Origin: an uncultured Lachnospiraceae bacterium
GTDB lineage: Bacteria > Bacillota > Clostridia > Lachnospirales > Lachnospiraceae
Direction of reading: 5' to 3'
Assembly (NCBI GenBank): GCA_934292725.1
Contig: CAKQXY010000013.1
Location: forward strand, 1 to 64,000
DNA length: 64,000 nt
Part shown: positions 8,195 to 16,355 of the stretch, piece after piece
Layout: each line of letters begins with the position of its first letter
Numbering within the stretch: position 1 is the first letter of the stretch
Position numbers and translations under genes: made by a program
The notes under the pieces: generated by a model
What the model saw: the letters and a program-made list of their open reading frames with translations, nothing else
What the model was told of the DNA's origin: nothing
Databases searched by the model: none

Positions 8195-10098
8195 GAAAGA
8201 AAGGAGTTTGTCTGTATTTTCCACAACTGCGAGTACACTCCATCTTCCTTTAGAAGTTCGTCGTGTGTCCCTTCCTGAACAAGGCGTCCGTGATCCAATA
8301 CAACAATTTTGTCTGCCAGAGAAACCGCGCCTAATCGGTGTGTGATAATAATTCCGGTTTTTCCATTCAGCTCACGCCGAAAAGAATCATACATTGCCTT
8401 CTCTTTTAATGGGTCAATGGCAGAGGTGGCCTCATCCAAAACAAGAAATTCACTGTTTTTGTAGAAGCCTCTTGCGCATGAGAGCTGCTGCCATTGCCCA
8501 CCCGATAAATCTCGCCCGCCGAACTCTTTGCCTAGCACCGTGTCCAGTGACAGGTGAGAATCATTCAAAAAAGTAAGGTTTGCTTGCTTGATTTTTTCAT
8601 CAGCGGTATGATCTGCGTGATCAGAATGATCCGAATACTCAGAATAATAAAAACGATCAGAACGATTAGATTGATCAAAGCGATCAAAGTCGCTGATTGC
8701 AATATTATCCCGGACGGACATTTTATAGCGGGCAAATACTTGTGGGACAACCGATTGCTTCTTGTGAAGTTCCAATTCGGATATGGACGAAATGTCCGTT
8801 TCATCATAATATACGGTTCCGCTGCTAGGCAAGAATAAGCCGAGTATGATGTTTGTTAGTGTTGTTTTTCCCGCTCCATTTTCGCCGACAATCGCAAGTA
8901 CTTCGTCCTTCTTAATAGTCAGATTGATATTATCTAAAACATTATTTCCATTATTTTCGTTTCTTCCATTCTTCCCATTTTTTTCTTGTCTTTCCTGTTG
9001 TGGATAGTGGAAAGAAACATGGTCCAGTCGAATTTCCTTTTGGAACGATACAGGATTGCTGCAAGTCGATCGTTCTTCCTTTTCCAGATAATCAAAAAAT
9101 GGCTGAATCATTTTTCGATATTGCCCCTCGTATCCAATCATGGAAACAAGCGAACTAAGCGCCGAAAGAATCGAAGCATATGCGGCAATCGCAGCAGTGC
9201 AGGTAGCATAGTCGATCTTTCCATAAAATAAGAGAACAACCGATATTAAGTATCCACCAAAAGAGCCGAGAAGATCAGCAGGAATGAAAAGCATTTGAAG
9301 GATGAATAGCTTCGTTGCTTTTTTCTGTTCAATCGAATCTCGCTGCTTTCGGCTTTCTTTCCATTTACTTATTAACAAGTCAGAAGCATAGGTGATTTTA
9401 CTTTCTTTGCAGGCAACCTCGTCAATCAATCCTTTAAAATAAGCACTTTCTTCTTTTTGACATTGTTCCAGTGCGATATGGTAGCGTTTCCAGAGCGTAG
9501 ACTGATAAAGCAAATTTAAGCATGGTGGAATGATTGAAAATGGAAGAAGCAGTAAAAACCATATATTAAAGGTGGAAACATACATCGTTACAACAAGGGC
9601 TTGCAAGATTGCCGTCAGAATGCTGATCCAGATTTCGACATATCGAAAAAGATTCTGCTTCGCGCCGTCTGCTAGGCGAATCATTGTAGCAGCAGATGCA
9701 TCCTCGTAGGTTTCGTTTGATATCATGCTGCTCTTTTGAAAAAGTTTAGCTCGAATTCGCTGCTCAAAAGCTGGAATTACACGAAACTGCACGCGATATC
9801 GCTTGTAATAGATGGAGTAGGCCGCGGACAGAATTAACAGAGTGCCATAAAGACAGATAAGTCCAATCATTGTATTGCTATAGCCATAGGAGAGCAGAGA
9901 AACAATTTGTCCAGTTGCCCAGACATTAAGGACGGATAAAATGCAGTTAAAAATGCTCCAGAAAATCATTTCAATAAAACTATTTGGAGCTAGCTGGAAG
10001 ATGAGATGGTAATTTTGTAAATGCTTTAATTTCGAATTTGTATTGCCAGTAGTATTCGCATTATTATGAGTATTATGGTTCGTATCATTCTGTTTCAT
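8173..10098 (-). CDS. ABC exporter half-transporter (permease fused to ATPase), second gene of a pair
   Basis: A 641-residue protein if the ATG at 10098 is used. That start has GAGGG 8 bases upstream and overlaps the end of the preceding gene; a longer frame to 10122 lacks a good site. Six membrane helices (about 45-330) precede an ATPase domain with Walker A GENGAGKTT, Q-loop VVPQ, signature LSGGQWQ, Walker B FLVLDEATSAID and H-loop THR. All catalytic residues are present. Three simple-sequence tracts interrupt it: an Asn/Thr-rich N-terminus, a Gly/Asn-rich tract before the ATPase (about 370-385), and an Asp/Ser/Arg/His tract (about 467-505) between Q-loop and signature. There is no peptidase domain. 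It pairs with the upstream gene; the substrate is unknown, possibly a peptide or lipid. Confidence 0.85.
   Translation of the reverse strand: MKQNDTNHNTHNNANTTGNTNSKLKHLQNYHLIFQLAPNSFIEMIFWSIFNCILSVLNVWATGQIVSLLSYGYSNTMIGLICLYGTLLILSAAYSIYYKRYRVQFRVIPAFEQRIRAKLFQKSSMISNETYEDASAATMIRLADGAKQNLFRYVEIWISILTAILQALVVTMYVSTFNIWFLLLLPFSIIPPCLNLLYQSTLWKRYHIALEQCQKEESAYFKGLIDEVACKESKITYASDLLISKWKESRKQRDSIEQKKATKLFILQMLFIPADLLGSFGGYLISVVLLFYGKIDYATCTAAIAAYASILSALSSLVSMIGYEGQYRKMIQPFFDYLEKEERSTCSNPVSFQKEIRLDHVSFHYPQQERQEKNGKNGRNENNGNNVLDNINLTIKKDEVLAIVGENGAGKTTLTNIILGLFLPSSGTVYYDETDISSISELELHKKQSVVPQVFARYKMSVRDNIAISDFDRFDQSNRSDRFYYSEYSDHSDHADHTADEKIKQANLTFLNDSHLSLDTVLGKEFGGRDLSGGQWQQLSCARGFYKNSEFLVLDEATSAIDPLKEKAMYDSFRRELNGKTGIIITHRLGAVSLADKIVVLDHGRLVQEGTHDELLKEDGVYSQLWKIQTNSFLSQSRKLR
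8613..8697. repeat. GATCA-rich imperfect simple repeat inside the ABC gene
   Basis: About 85 bases of irregularly repeated GATC/GATCA and GAAT units encode the Asp/Ser/Arg tract of the second ABC protein. The repeats are imperfect, consistent with slippage followed by drift. Confidence 0.6.
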
Positions 10099-11881
10099 AG
10101 TAGAGCCCTCGCTGTGTTTCAAATAATTCCCGATAGTATTTGCAAGTATTCATCAGCGCATCATGCGTATTCATCGCAATCAAATGGCTGTTGCGCAGAA
10201 CTAGAATTTGATCTGCTGATTTTACTGTTCCTAATCGATGCGAAATAAACAATGTTGTTTTTGATGCGAACATGTTCTCATAGACACGGTAAAACGCTAG
10301 CTCTGACAATGGGTCCAAGGCAGCATTTGGTTCATCTAGCATGATGATTTGTGCTGGTGAGAGAACCGAACGCGCAACAGTCAGCTTTTGCCATTCGCCT
10401 CCAGATAAATCAGCACTTTCTTGTTTTAAAAAGCCCAGACTAATGTCGAGTCCATTTTCCTTTTTGCGAACAGGTGCATTAAAATGAAGTGCGTCTAAAA
10501 CACGGTGAATTTCATCAGAGCGTTGCTGTGTGGACGAACTTGTTGAATTTGTTGAGTCTATTGAACTTGCAGAACTTGGTGAGCTTAGCAAAACATTCTC
10601 GTGGATGGAAAGGGGATAGCGGTAAAAGTCCTGAAAGATTGCAGAGAAAATTTGACGCTTTACCTCTTGGGACATCGTTGAGATATCCTTGCCACCAACA
10701 AGAATTGATCCGTTTGTCGGCTGATACAGCCCTAAAAGAAGCTTCACAAGCGTCGTTTTTCCGCAGCCATTTTCTCCGACAAGTGCATAGTGCATGCCAG
10801 CCTTCAATGTGAAACTAACATCATCTAAAACGGCAGAGGACGCACCCGGATATGCAAAGCTGACATGACGAAATTCAATCCCTTTTGATAAGTCAATCGG
10901 TTCATCTGAGGTTCCATTATGATCTTCTTCAAGTTCCAGAAGAGAAAAGAAACCAGATAGGCGATCAAAATTATTTGAAATATCAAAAATTGCGCCATAG
11001 AATTGGTTTGCAATTGTGCGCAGATTGGCGATTGCAGTAAAGGCAACGATAAAGGTTCCGATGGAGATGCTGCCCTGCGTTACTGGAGAAATCAGAAGAA
11101 GGATTGCGGTCATGCTGTAGATTGCTGAGAACAATGTCGTCAAACATTCTGAAAACAGTCGTTTACGTCCTAACTTGCTATTTTTCTCAATGGCGATCGC
11201 ACAGTCCTTGTGGTAGCGCTTTTCAATTTCTGGATTGTAGTGAAAAATCTTGCGCTCCATTGCATATTCCCGATGCAGCAACAGCGAAGACAAATAATTG
11301 GCATGTCGCATATTTTGAATATATTCGCCCCAGAAATTTCCAGAATTTTTCCCTGCATTTTTATTGATATAAACTCCAAGAAATAACAGTACAAAAATGA
11401 TAATGGTAGTTCGTGCATCAATTGAAAAAAGAACAACAAAGGATGTAAGAATTTGAATGGCACTTTTTATCCCTATTTGGAGAGCAGCGAAAAAAGCATT
11501 GTCGGATTCAGCAGCTTTTTGGGCCTGCTCACAAAGCTCGTGAAAAGACTGCGTCTCAGTAATAGGAAAAGAAATCTTACTGCATTTTTCAATTCGCTGT
11601 GTATCGAGTCGTTTCCCGACAATTCGGTTGTGCCGATTTGTTCCCAATTGAAGAACATTTACGAGTAAAGAATTGAGAAGTGCCAACGCAATGAATTGGA
11701 TTAAATAAAGTAGGAAGTCTTGTGAATTGCCCCCTGCTACTCCTTTAATCGACGCATCAATCAGATTTCGTTGTACGATTATCTGGAATGAGGGAATACA
11801 TCCAAGAAGCACACATGACAGTATCAAAATGGTAAACAAGCGTATCGGATAATAATTTTGAATATAGGTCAATTTACGCAT
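10085..11881 (-). CDS. ABC exporter half-transporter (permease fused to ATPase), first gene of a pair
   Basis: A 598-residue protein with six membrane helices (about 10-310) and an ATPase domain carrying Walker A GENGCGKTT, Q-loop FQDF, signature LSGGEWQ, Walker B IIMLDEPNAALD and H-loop SHR. The LSGGEWQ form is frequent in exporters of modified peptides, but no precursor peptide was found beside it. A Ser/Thr-rich tract (about 425-450) sits between Q-loop and signature, at the same place as the Asp/Ser tract in its partner. The start ATG has GGGAGG 10 bases upstream. The stop overlaps the start of the second gene by 14 bases, so the two are co-translated and probably form a heterodimer. Confidence 0.85.
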   Translation of the reverse strand: MRKLTYIQNYYPIRLFTILILSCVLLGCIPSFQIIVQRNLIDASIKGVAGGNSQDFLLYLIQFIALALLNSLLVNVLQLGTNRHNRIVGKRLDTQRIEKCSKISFPITETQSFHELCEQAQKAAESDNAFFAALQIGIKSAIQILTSFVVLFSIDARTTIIIFVLLFLGVYINKNAGKNSGNFWGEYIQNMRHANYLSSLLLHREYAMERKIFHYNPEIEKRYHKDCAIAIEKNSKLGRKRLFSECLTTLFSAIYSMTAILLLISPVTQGSISIGTFIVAFTAIANLRTIANQFYGAIFDISNNFDRLSGFFSLLELEEDHNGTSDEPIDLSKGIEFRHVSFAYPGASSAVLDDVSFTLKAGMHYALVGENGCGKTTLVKLLLGLYQPTNGSILVGGKDISTMSQEVKRQIFSAIFQDFYRYPLSIHENVLLSSPSSASSIDSTNSTSSSTQQRSDEIHRVLDALHFNAPVRKKENGLDISLGFLKQESADLSGGEWQKLTVARSVLSPAQIIMLDEPNAALDPLSELAFYRVYENMFASKTTLFISHRLGTVKSADQILVLRNSHLIAMNTHDALMNTCKYYRELFETQRGLYYETE

Positions 11882-11907
11882 AAGATTCTATCCTCCCTTT
11901 TTTGAAA

Positions 11908-11936
11908 AGTTTAATGCAAGGCAGCCATAATTACAA
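11908..11936 (-). promoter_or_regulatory. Candidate promoter for the ABC exporter pair
   Basis: Minus strand TTGTAA, 17 bases, TAAACT, 27 bases before the start codon at 11881. The match is moderate. Confidence 0.35.
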
Positions 11937-11939
11937 GTC

Positions 11940-11968
11940 TTGAGTTGATGGTGAAAAAATGGTATAAT
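11940..11968 (+). promoter_or_regulatory. Orphan promoter-like sequence facing the tRNA-Leu genes
   Basis: TTGAGT, 17 bases, TATAAT on the plus strand. It is followed by about 80 bases of open frame (reading VENKVFEEAYERLKKASS and on to a TAG at 12052) without a usable start codon: ATG is directly followed by TAG in this frame. It may be the remains of a small gene with a one-base loss after its ATG. Confidence 0.3.
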
Positions 11969-12057
11969 ATATGTAGAAAATAAAGTATTTGAAGAAGCAT
12001 ACGAACGATTAAAGAAAGCCAGCAGTGATGAAAAGCTGCCTTTTATGGCATAGAAAA

Positions 12058-12091
12058 AGAGGACTGCTTTTCTTTCGAAAAGCAATCCTCT
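12058..12091 (-). terminator. Terminator of the tRNA-Leu pair
   Basis: Minus strand hairpin with 15-base arms (AGAGGATTGCTTTTC/GAAAAGCAGTCCTCT, one wobble pair) closed by a short loop and followed by TTTTTC. Confidence 0.8.
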
Positions 12092-12107
12092 CGCCCCTGC
12101 CAAGGAG

Positions 12108-12191
12108 TGCAGTTGAGGGGACTTGAACCCCTACCCAAGTACATGGACATGAACCTGAATCATGCGCGTATGCCAATTCCGCCACAACTGC
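12108..12191 (-). tRNA. tRNA-Leu (anticodon CAG)
   Basis: Acceptor arms GCAGTTG/CAACTGC with discriminator A, anticodon stem CATGA/TCATG around loop TTCAGGT, a long class II variable arm and the T-loop GTTCAAGTC. CCA is not encoded. Confidence 0.93.
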
Positions 12192-12227
12192 AAATACACT
12201 TGTCTGCATTGGTTATTATGAAAACAG

Positions 12228-12308
12228 TGCGGGCGACAGGACTTGAACCTGCACGTCATTGACACTAGAACCTAAATCTAGCGCGTCTGCCAATTCCGCC
12301 ACGCCCGC
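12228..12308 (-). tRNA. tRNA-Leu (anticodon TAG)
   Basis: Acceptor arms GCGGGCG/CGCCCGC with discriminator A, anticodon stem CTAGA/TCTAG around loop TTTAGGT, and a long variable arm. It is the first of the two tRNA-Leu genes in this transcript. Confidence 0.94.
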
Positions 12309-12356
12309 TTGCTATTCACAATCTGACATCGTGACGTTTGCCCCAATGCATGGAGT

Positions 12357-12385
12357 ATAATATCATAACAATATTGTTTTGTCAA
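12357..12385 (-). promoter_or_regulatory. Promoter of the tRNA-Leu pair
   Basis: Minus strand consensus TTGACA (12385-12380), 17-base spacer, TATTAT (12362-12357), about 50 bases before the first tRNA. Confidence 0.85.
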
Positions 12386-12433
12386 CAAGAATTTTCAAAA
12401 CTTTCAAAAAGTTGATAAAAATACCAATAAGAC

Positions 12434-12462
12434 TTGCAGTTTTACGCATTTCCTGTTACAAT
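12434..12462 (+). promoter_or_regulatory. Promoter of the SseB-like gene
   Basis: TTGCAG, 17-base spacer, TACAAT. Transcription would begin near 12469, leaving a leader of about 100 bases before the preferred start at 12570. Confidence 0.6.
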
Positions 12463-12496
12463 AAACTACAGTTATGCCGATGAAAACAAAATTGGA

Positions 12497-12525
12497 CACA
12501 ATATATAGTAGTACTGTATATTGTG
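12497..12525. promoter_or_regulatory. 29-base near-perfect palindrome in the leader of the SseB-like gene
   Basis: CACAATATATAGTA, a single central G, then TACTGTATATTGTG: 14-base arms with one mismatch. It lies about 30 bases after the predicted transcription start, so it may be a repressor operator or an RNA hairpin. Confidence 0.5.
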
Positions 12526-12569
12526 CTTCGTACAAAACAACAGCAGGCAGAATGAGAGGTAGCACAGCC

Positions 12570-14009
12570 ATGATAGAAAAAGAACGTCAAAGTGAATTAA
12601 TTAGAAAGTTCGTCGTATCACAGGAAATGCCAGATGACGAGATAGCAGATCTGAGCCTGGACGAGCTTACTTATATTTACTTCAACACAGAAATTGCAAA
12701 AAAAGATGAGAAATACAAGGCAATTCATTTCCCGATTAAGCAGCAGATTATTTATTGGGGCGTTGTCGATGCGATTAAGAAGGCAGAGACACTGTATGTT
12801 GCATTTACAGAAAGACCGAAGTATCCGTACCTTGATCCGGGCAGGAATGTATGGCTGTTTTCAACAGAGGATAACCTGACTAGAGCACTTAATAAACTCG
12901 AGGAAGATCGAGGAATGCATCTGATTTATCAGAAGCTGCCAAATCAGGTAATTGTTCCGTTTTTTGCTCAGCTGTATTATTGGGGTATTGAGCAGGTGAT
13001 TGTTGACAACATGAATCATCCGATGATCGTAAAGCGCTCTGATGTGATGCCAGAGATGGATCAGAAGAAAGATGAGAAGAAGCAGGATCTTTGCAATGGA
13101 AAGCTGCAGGCAGCATTAATTCAGCATGCACAGTTTATGGCACAGAATCCTGATGCATCTGTATTTAAGGATGATAAGGAAAAGTTAAAGGTTTATACGA
13201 TTTTAGCTAATAATGTATTCTTTGAAGTATGTGATGCTAAGTTTATGGCACCGACAGTTATGGAGAAGGATGGAAAGACCTTCCGTGCAGGTGAGGAGAT
13301 TCCAGAGGGTGCACGTCCTGCAATTGTGTTTATGGGAAAGAAGGATTCTGATCAGAAGGCACTTCCGTTGTTCACTGATATTACAGAGTTCATGAGAGTA
13401 TATAAGCCGCATGAGATGGGTATTTCAGTTCTGACTTACGAGGCAGCCGAGAAGATGGCAAAGGCAAACAATGCCGAGATCGTAATCAACAGAAATGGAA
13501 CTGGACTTACTGTAAACGAGCATGTAATGGGTCTGATTGATAAGATCCGTGCAAAGAAGGAAGAAGTAAAGGCGAAAGCTGCTGAGGCTGCAGAAAACGG
13601 TGAGGAGTCCGCAAGCGAGCCAACACCTACACCAGTTTCGAATGTACCAAAGACAGTAATGCCGACTGAGACAAAGACAGAGAGCGCATCTAATGAGGCG
13701 CAGGGTGAAGTCACATATGGAGATCTTGTTGATGAGCCAGATATGCTGATTGGCGCCTTAAAGAGAACTGCAAAGGCAACAAGACAGGTAAAGCGTATGT
13801 GGTTAGCACAGCGTGTACAGGGAAGCAAGGAGGGTTATCTGTTAGTAGCAGAGACTACAAGCAGCTCTGATACCGTTCTTGAGCAGTTAAAGCTTGCTGC
13901 GAAGGATTACTTAAACGGAAAAGAAATTGAATGCCGCAGAGCAGATCCGGCAGCGTTAGCAATCGTAGACAATATCAAACCATTTTATAAAAAAGGTATT
14001 TTTGGCTAA
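12570..14009 (+). CDS. SseB-domain protein
   Basis: A 479-residue protein from ATG 12570, which has AGAGG 9 bases upstream. An upstream ATG at 12474 lies almost at the predicted transcription start and is less likely. Residues about 219-320 form an SseB N-terminal domain with the typical LPLFTDITEFMRVYKP stretch, followed by a Glu/Ala/Pro/Thr-rich linker (about 340-400). Residues about 405-479 form an SseB C-terminal domain ending in IKPFYKKGIFG. The first 200 residues look like a second, diverged copy of the fold. SseB proteins are widespread and without a firm biochemical role; the Escherichia coli name refers to enhanced serine sensitivity. Here the gene sits just before the serine dehydratase genes, which is suggestive only. 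Confidence 0.75.
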   Translation: MIEKERQSELIRKFVVSQEMPDDEIADLSLDELTYIYFNTEIAKKDEKYKAIHFPIKQQIIYWGVVDAIKKAETLYVAFTERPKYPYLDPGRNVWLFSTEDNLTRALNKLEEDRGMHLIYQKLPNQVIVPFFAQLYYWGIEQVIVDNMNHPMIVKRSDVMPEMDQKKDEKKQDLCNGKLQAALIQHAQFMAQNPDASVFKDDKEKLKVYTILANNVFFEVCDAKFMAPTVMEKDGKTFRAGEEIPEGARPAIVFMGKKDSDQKALPLFTDITEFMRVYKPHEMGISVLTYEAAEKMAKANNAEIVINRNGTGLTVNEHVMGLIDKIRAKKEEVKAKAAEAAENGEESASEPTPTPVSNVPKTVMPTETKTESASNEAQGEVTYGDLVDEPDMLIGALKRTAKATRQVKRMWLAQRVQGSKEGYLLVAETTSSSDTVLEQLKLAAKDYLNGKEIECRRADPAALAIVDNIKPFYKKGIFG

Positions 14010-14023
14010 TGCTAAGAATAACG

Positions 14024-14050
14024 GGCCATTCTGAATCAGGCAGAGTGGCC
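14024..14050 (+). terminator. Terminator between the SseB-like gene and sdaAB
   Basis: Stem GGCCATTCTG/CAGAGTGGCC (10 pairs, one wobble) followed by TTTCCTTTT. The T-run is interrupted, so it may be leaky and let transcription into sdaAB. Confidence 0.6.
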
Positions 14051-14076
14051 TTTCCTTTTGATTAATAGGAGGAGCA

Positions 14077-14748
14077 ATGAATATTCTTGATATTATCGGA
14101 CCAGTTATGGTCGGCCCGTCAAGCTCCCATACAGCGGGAGCTGTTCGAATTGGCCTGGTAGCAGGAAAGCTTTTGGCAGAACCGATCAAAGAGGCACAGA
14201 TTCATTTGCATGGTTCCTTCTGGGCGACTGGAAGCGGCCATGGTACAGATCGGGCAATTGTCGCCGGACTTTTGGGGCTTGCAGTAGATGATGCAAGGAT
14301 TCCACAAAGCTTTGAGCTGGCAGATGAGGCTGGAATGAAATTTTCGTTTGATCATGTGGAGCTAGTCGATGCACATCCTAACACTGTCAAGCTAAATCTT
14401 ACAGGTGTAAATGGAAGTGTGCTTGAGGTAGTAGCAGCTTCAATAGGCGGCGGACGCATTCGTGTCTGTGAAATTGATGGTCTTCCAGCTAATTTTGAGG
14501 GTGATTATCCGACATTGATCGTGAGAAATATTGACCAGCCAGGACATGTGATGGAGGTTACGGCAATGCTTGGTCACAAGGGTGTCAATATCGCTACGCT
14601 TCAGTTGTTTCGTCAGAGCAGAGGAGGCCAGGCTGCGATGGTTATTGAGTGTGATCAGGAGGTTCCAGCAGAGTCAATCAAGTGGCTGTCCAGACAGGAA
14701 GGCATTGTCAAAGTCACATATTTGAGTCAGGCACAAAAGAAAGATTAA
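14077..14748 (+). CDS. sdaAB: L-serine dehydratase, beta subunit
   Basis: A 223-residue subunit of the iron-sulfur L-serine deaminase, which converts serine to pyruvate and ammonia in the cytoplasm. The family start is clear: IIGPVMVGPSSSHTAGAVRI, where the SSSHT stretch helps bind substrate. Residues about 148-220 form an ACT domain (IVRNIDQPGHVMEVTAMLG), a likely serine-sensing site. AGGAGG lies 5 bases before the ATG. The alpha subunit gene follows after 27 bases. The two-gene form is usual in Firmicutes, in contrast to the fused enzyme of Escherichia coli. No promoter of its own was seen. Confidence 0.95.
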   Translation: MNILDIIGPVMVGPSSSHTAGAVRIGLVAGKLLAEPIKEAQIHLHGSFWATGSGHGTDRAIVAGLLGLAVDDARIPQSFELADEAGMKFSFDHVELVDAHPNTVKLNLTGVNGSVLEVVAASIGGGRIRVCEIDGLPANFEGDYPTLIVRNIDQPGHVMEVTAMLGHKGVNIATLQLFRQSRGGQAAMVIECDQEVPAESIKWLSRQEGIVKVTYLSQAQKKD

Positions 14749-14775
14749 AATGATGCAGTGCGAAAGGATTGAGAT

Positions 14776-15645
14776 ATGTATAAATCATTAGAAGAAATTG
14801 CTCTGGTGTCACAGCAAAAAAATATACCGTTTTGGCAGGTGATCCTTGAGGATGACTGTAAGGAGCGCATGGTAAGTCCCGAGCAGTCAAAAAAAGAATT
14901 GATGGCAATGTATAAGGCGATGAAAGAGGCAGATGCAGCATATGATGCCAAACAAAAGTCAAGAAGTGGTATGGTAGGCGGAAATGGACAATTGTTTCAT
15001 GATGCAGTGGTGTCTGGAAAAACAATCTGCGGTCCTGTCATTGCATCAGCAATTGAAAAAGCACTGAAGATGGGTGAGTCAAACGCCTGTATGAAGCGTA
15101 TTGTGGCAGCACCTACGGCTGGCGCCTGTGGCGTGGTTCCAGCCGTATATCTAACGCTTCAGGAACAGCGCCAGATTGATGATGAGCGTATGCTTGAGGC
15201 AATGTATATAGCATCAGGTGTGGGTGGTGTCATTGCAAACCGTGCATTTCTTGCGGGCGCAGCAGGCGGCTGTCAAGCAGAGATTGGTTCTGCAAGTTCC
15301 ATGGCGGCAGCAGGAGCTGTTTACCTTGCAGGAGGAGACACCGAGGCAATAATTCATGCAGCAGCCATGGCAATGAAAAATCTGCTTGGTCTTGCATGTG
15401 ATCCTGTAGCCGGTCTTGTGGAGGTGCCTTGTGTGAAGCGAAATGTTGTAGGTGCAGTCAATGCACTCTCGGCAGCTGATATGGCACTTGCTGGTGTTCG
15501 AAGCATCATTCCGCCAGATGAAGTGTTTGACGCTATGAGAAGTGTTGGAATCAGTCTTCCTGAGGCTATCCGCGAGACAGGAAAGGGAGGACTGGCTGCA
15601 ACAACAACAGGCCAAAAGATTGCGCAGGAGCTTCAGCATGAGTAA
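14776..15645 (+). CDS. sdaAA: L-serine dehydratase, alpha subunit
   Basis: A 289-residue subunit carrying the oxygen-sensitive 4Fe-4S cluster of L-serine deaminase. Candidate cluster cysteines lie in APTAGACGVVPAV (about residue 118) and in CDPVAGLVEVPC (about 209 and 220), the family positions. Glycine- and alanine-rich stretches (GVGGVIANRAFLAGAAGGCQ) are also typical. AAAGGA precedes the start. Its stop codon overlaps the start of the Lit-family gene, so the three genes are probably translated together. Confidence 0.95.
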   Translation: MYKSLEEIALVSQQKNIPFWQVILEDDCKERMVSPEQSKKELMAMYKAMKEADAAYDAKQKSRSGMVGGNGQLFHDAVVSGKTICGPVIASAIEKALKMGESNACMKRIVAAPTAGACGVVPAVYLTLQEQRQIDDERMLEAMYIASGVGGVIANRAFLAGAAGGCQAEIGSASSMAAAGAVYLAGGDTEAIIHAAAMAMKNLLGLACDPVAGLVEVPCVKRNVVGAVNALSAADMALAGVRSIIPPDEVFDAMRSVGISLPEAIRETGKGGLAATTTGQKIAQELQHE

Positions 15646-16315
15646 TCAAGTCCATTGCAGACGACCTGTCAGAGGTTTAACTTTGACAGGTTGTTTTGCC
15701 GCAGTATTAGGCGGGCTCATTTTATTTTTGTGCCTTGTCTGTGTAAGTGTAACCGTTACGCTGAATTTTCGCCCACTCTACTATTTAGATATGAAATTGC
15801 TTCATATCTCAGACAGCAGCGGTTACAGTAATGACGTGATCAGAAAAAACTTTGATGCGTTGATTCGTTACAATAACATCTGGCATACGGGGATACTTAA
15901 TTTCCCTGATTTTCCGATGTCAGAATCTGGGCGTATTCACTTTGAGGAAGTGAAAAAAGTATTTAGTATTTTCGAGTATGGTGCATTGATTTTAATTCCA
16001 TTGTCAGCTGCTGAAATTATAGCAGCAAAGAAAAAACGTTTTGGAAGTCTTTTTGCAGCAGCGGGAATTATTAGTGTCGGTATACCGGCAGCACTTGGTC
16101 TTTTGATCGCAGCAAATTGGGAATGGGTATTTATTACATTTCATAAGCTTGTGTTTCAAAATGATTATTGGCTGTTTGATCCATATACGGATCCAGTTAT
16201 TACGATTTTGCCAGATGAATTTTTTATGCACTGTGCAGCACTTATTATGATTCTTGTGCTGACAGGGAGTCTTGCTTTTTTTGCAGCATGGAAAAAACTG
16301 ACAAAGAAAAAATAA
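15638..16315 (+). CDS. TIGR01906/DUF1461 integral membrane protein, Lit-type family
   Basis: A 225-residue membrane protein. The start at ATG 15638 overlaps the sdaAA stop and has AGGAG upstream. There is one helix at about 17-40, an extracellular part of about 80 residues, and further helices at about 113-130, 145-165 and 200-220. The overall layout matches TIGR01906/DUF1461. A characterised branch of this family is Lit, which moves an acyl chain within diacylglycerol lipoproteins to make the lyso form; I recall this link from the literature, and whether this copy does it is inference. Its place in an operon with serine dehydratase is shared with no obvious pathway. Confidence 0.65.
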   Translation: MSNQVHCRRPVRGLTLTGCFAAVLGGLILFLCLVCVSVTVTLNFRPLYYLDMKLLHISDSSGYSNDVIRKNFDALIRYNNIWHTGILNFPDFPMSESGRIHFEEVKKVFSIFEYGALILIPLSAAEIIAAKKKRFGSLFAAAGIISVGIPAALGLLIAANWEWVFITFHKLVFQNDYWLFDPYTDPVITILPDEFFMHCAALIMILVLTGSLAFFAAWKKLTKKK

Positions 16316-16355
16316 AATAAGTACATGCCATAAGGCATCAAAGCAAAGGAGAAAA

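Noticed and set aside
11970..12054. Protein-like stretch (KVFEEAYERLKKASSDEK) behind a promoter-like sequence
   Set aside because: No usable start codon in frame and a stop after about 26 codons; at best a gene remnant.
11888..12103. 71-codon minus-strand frame just before the ABC exporter pair, considered as a possible exported peptide
   Set aside because: It crosses the tRNA-Leu terminator hairpin, lacks a ribosome site and shows no precursor-peptide pattern.
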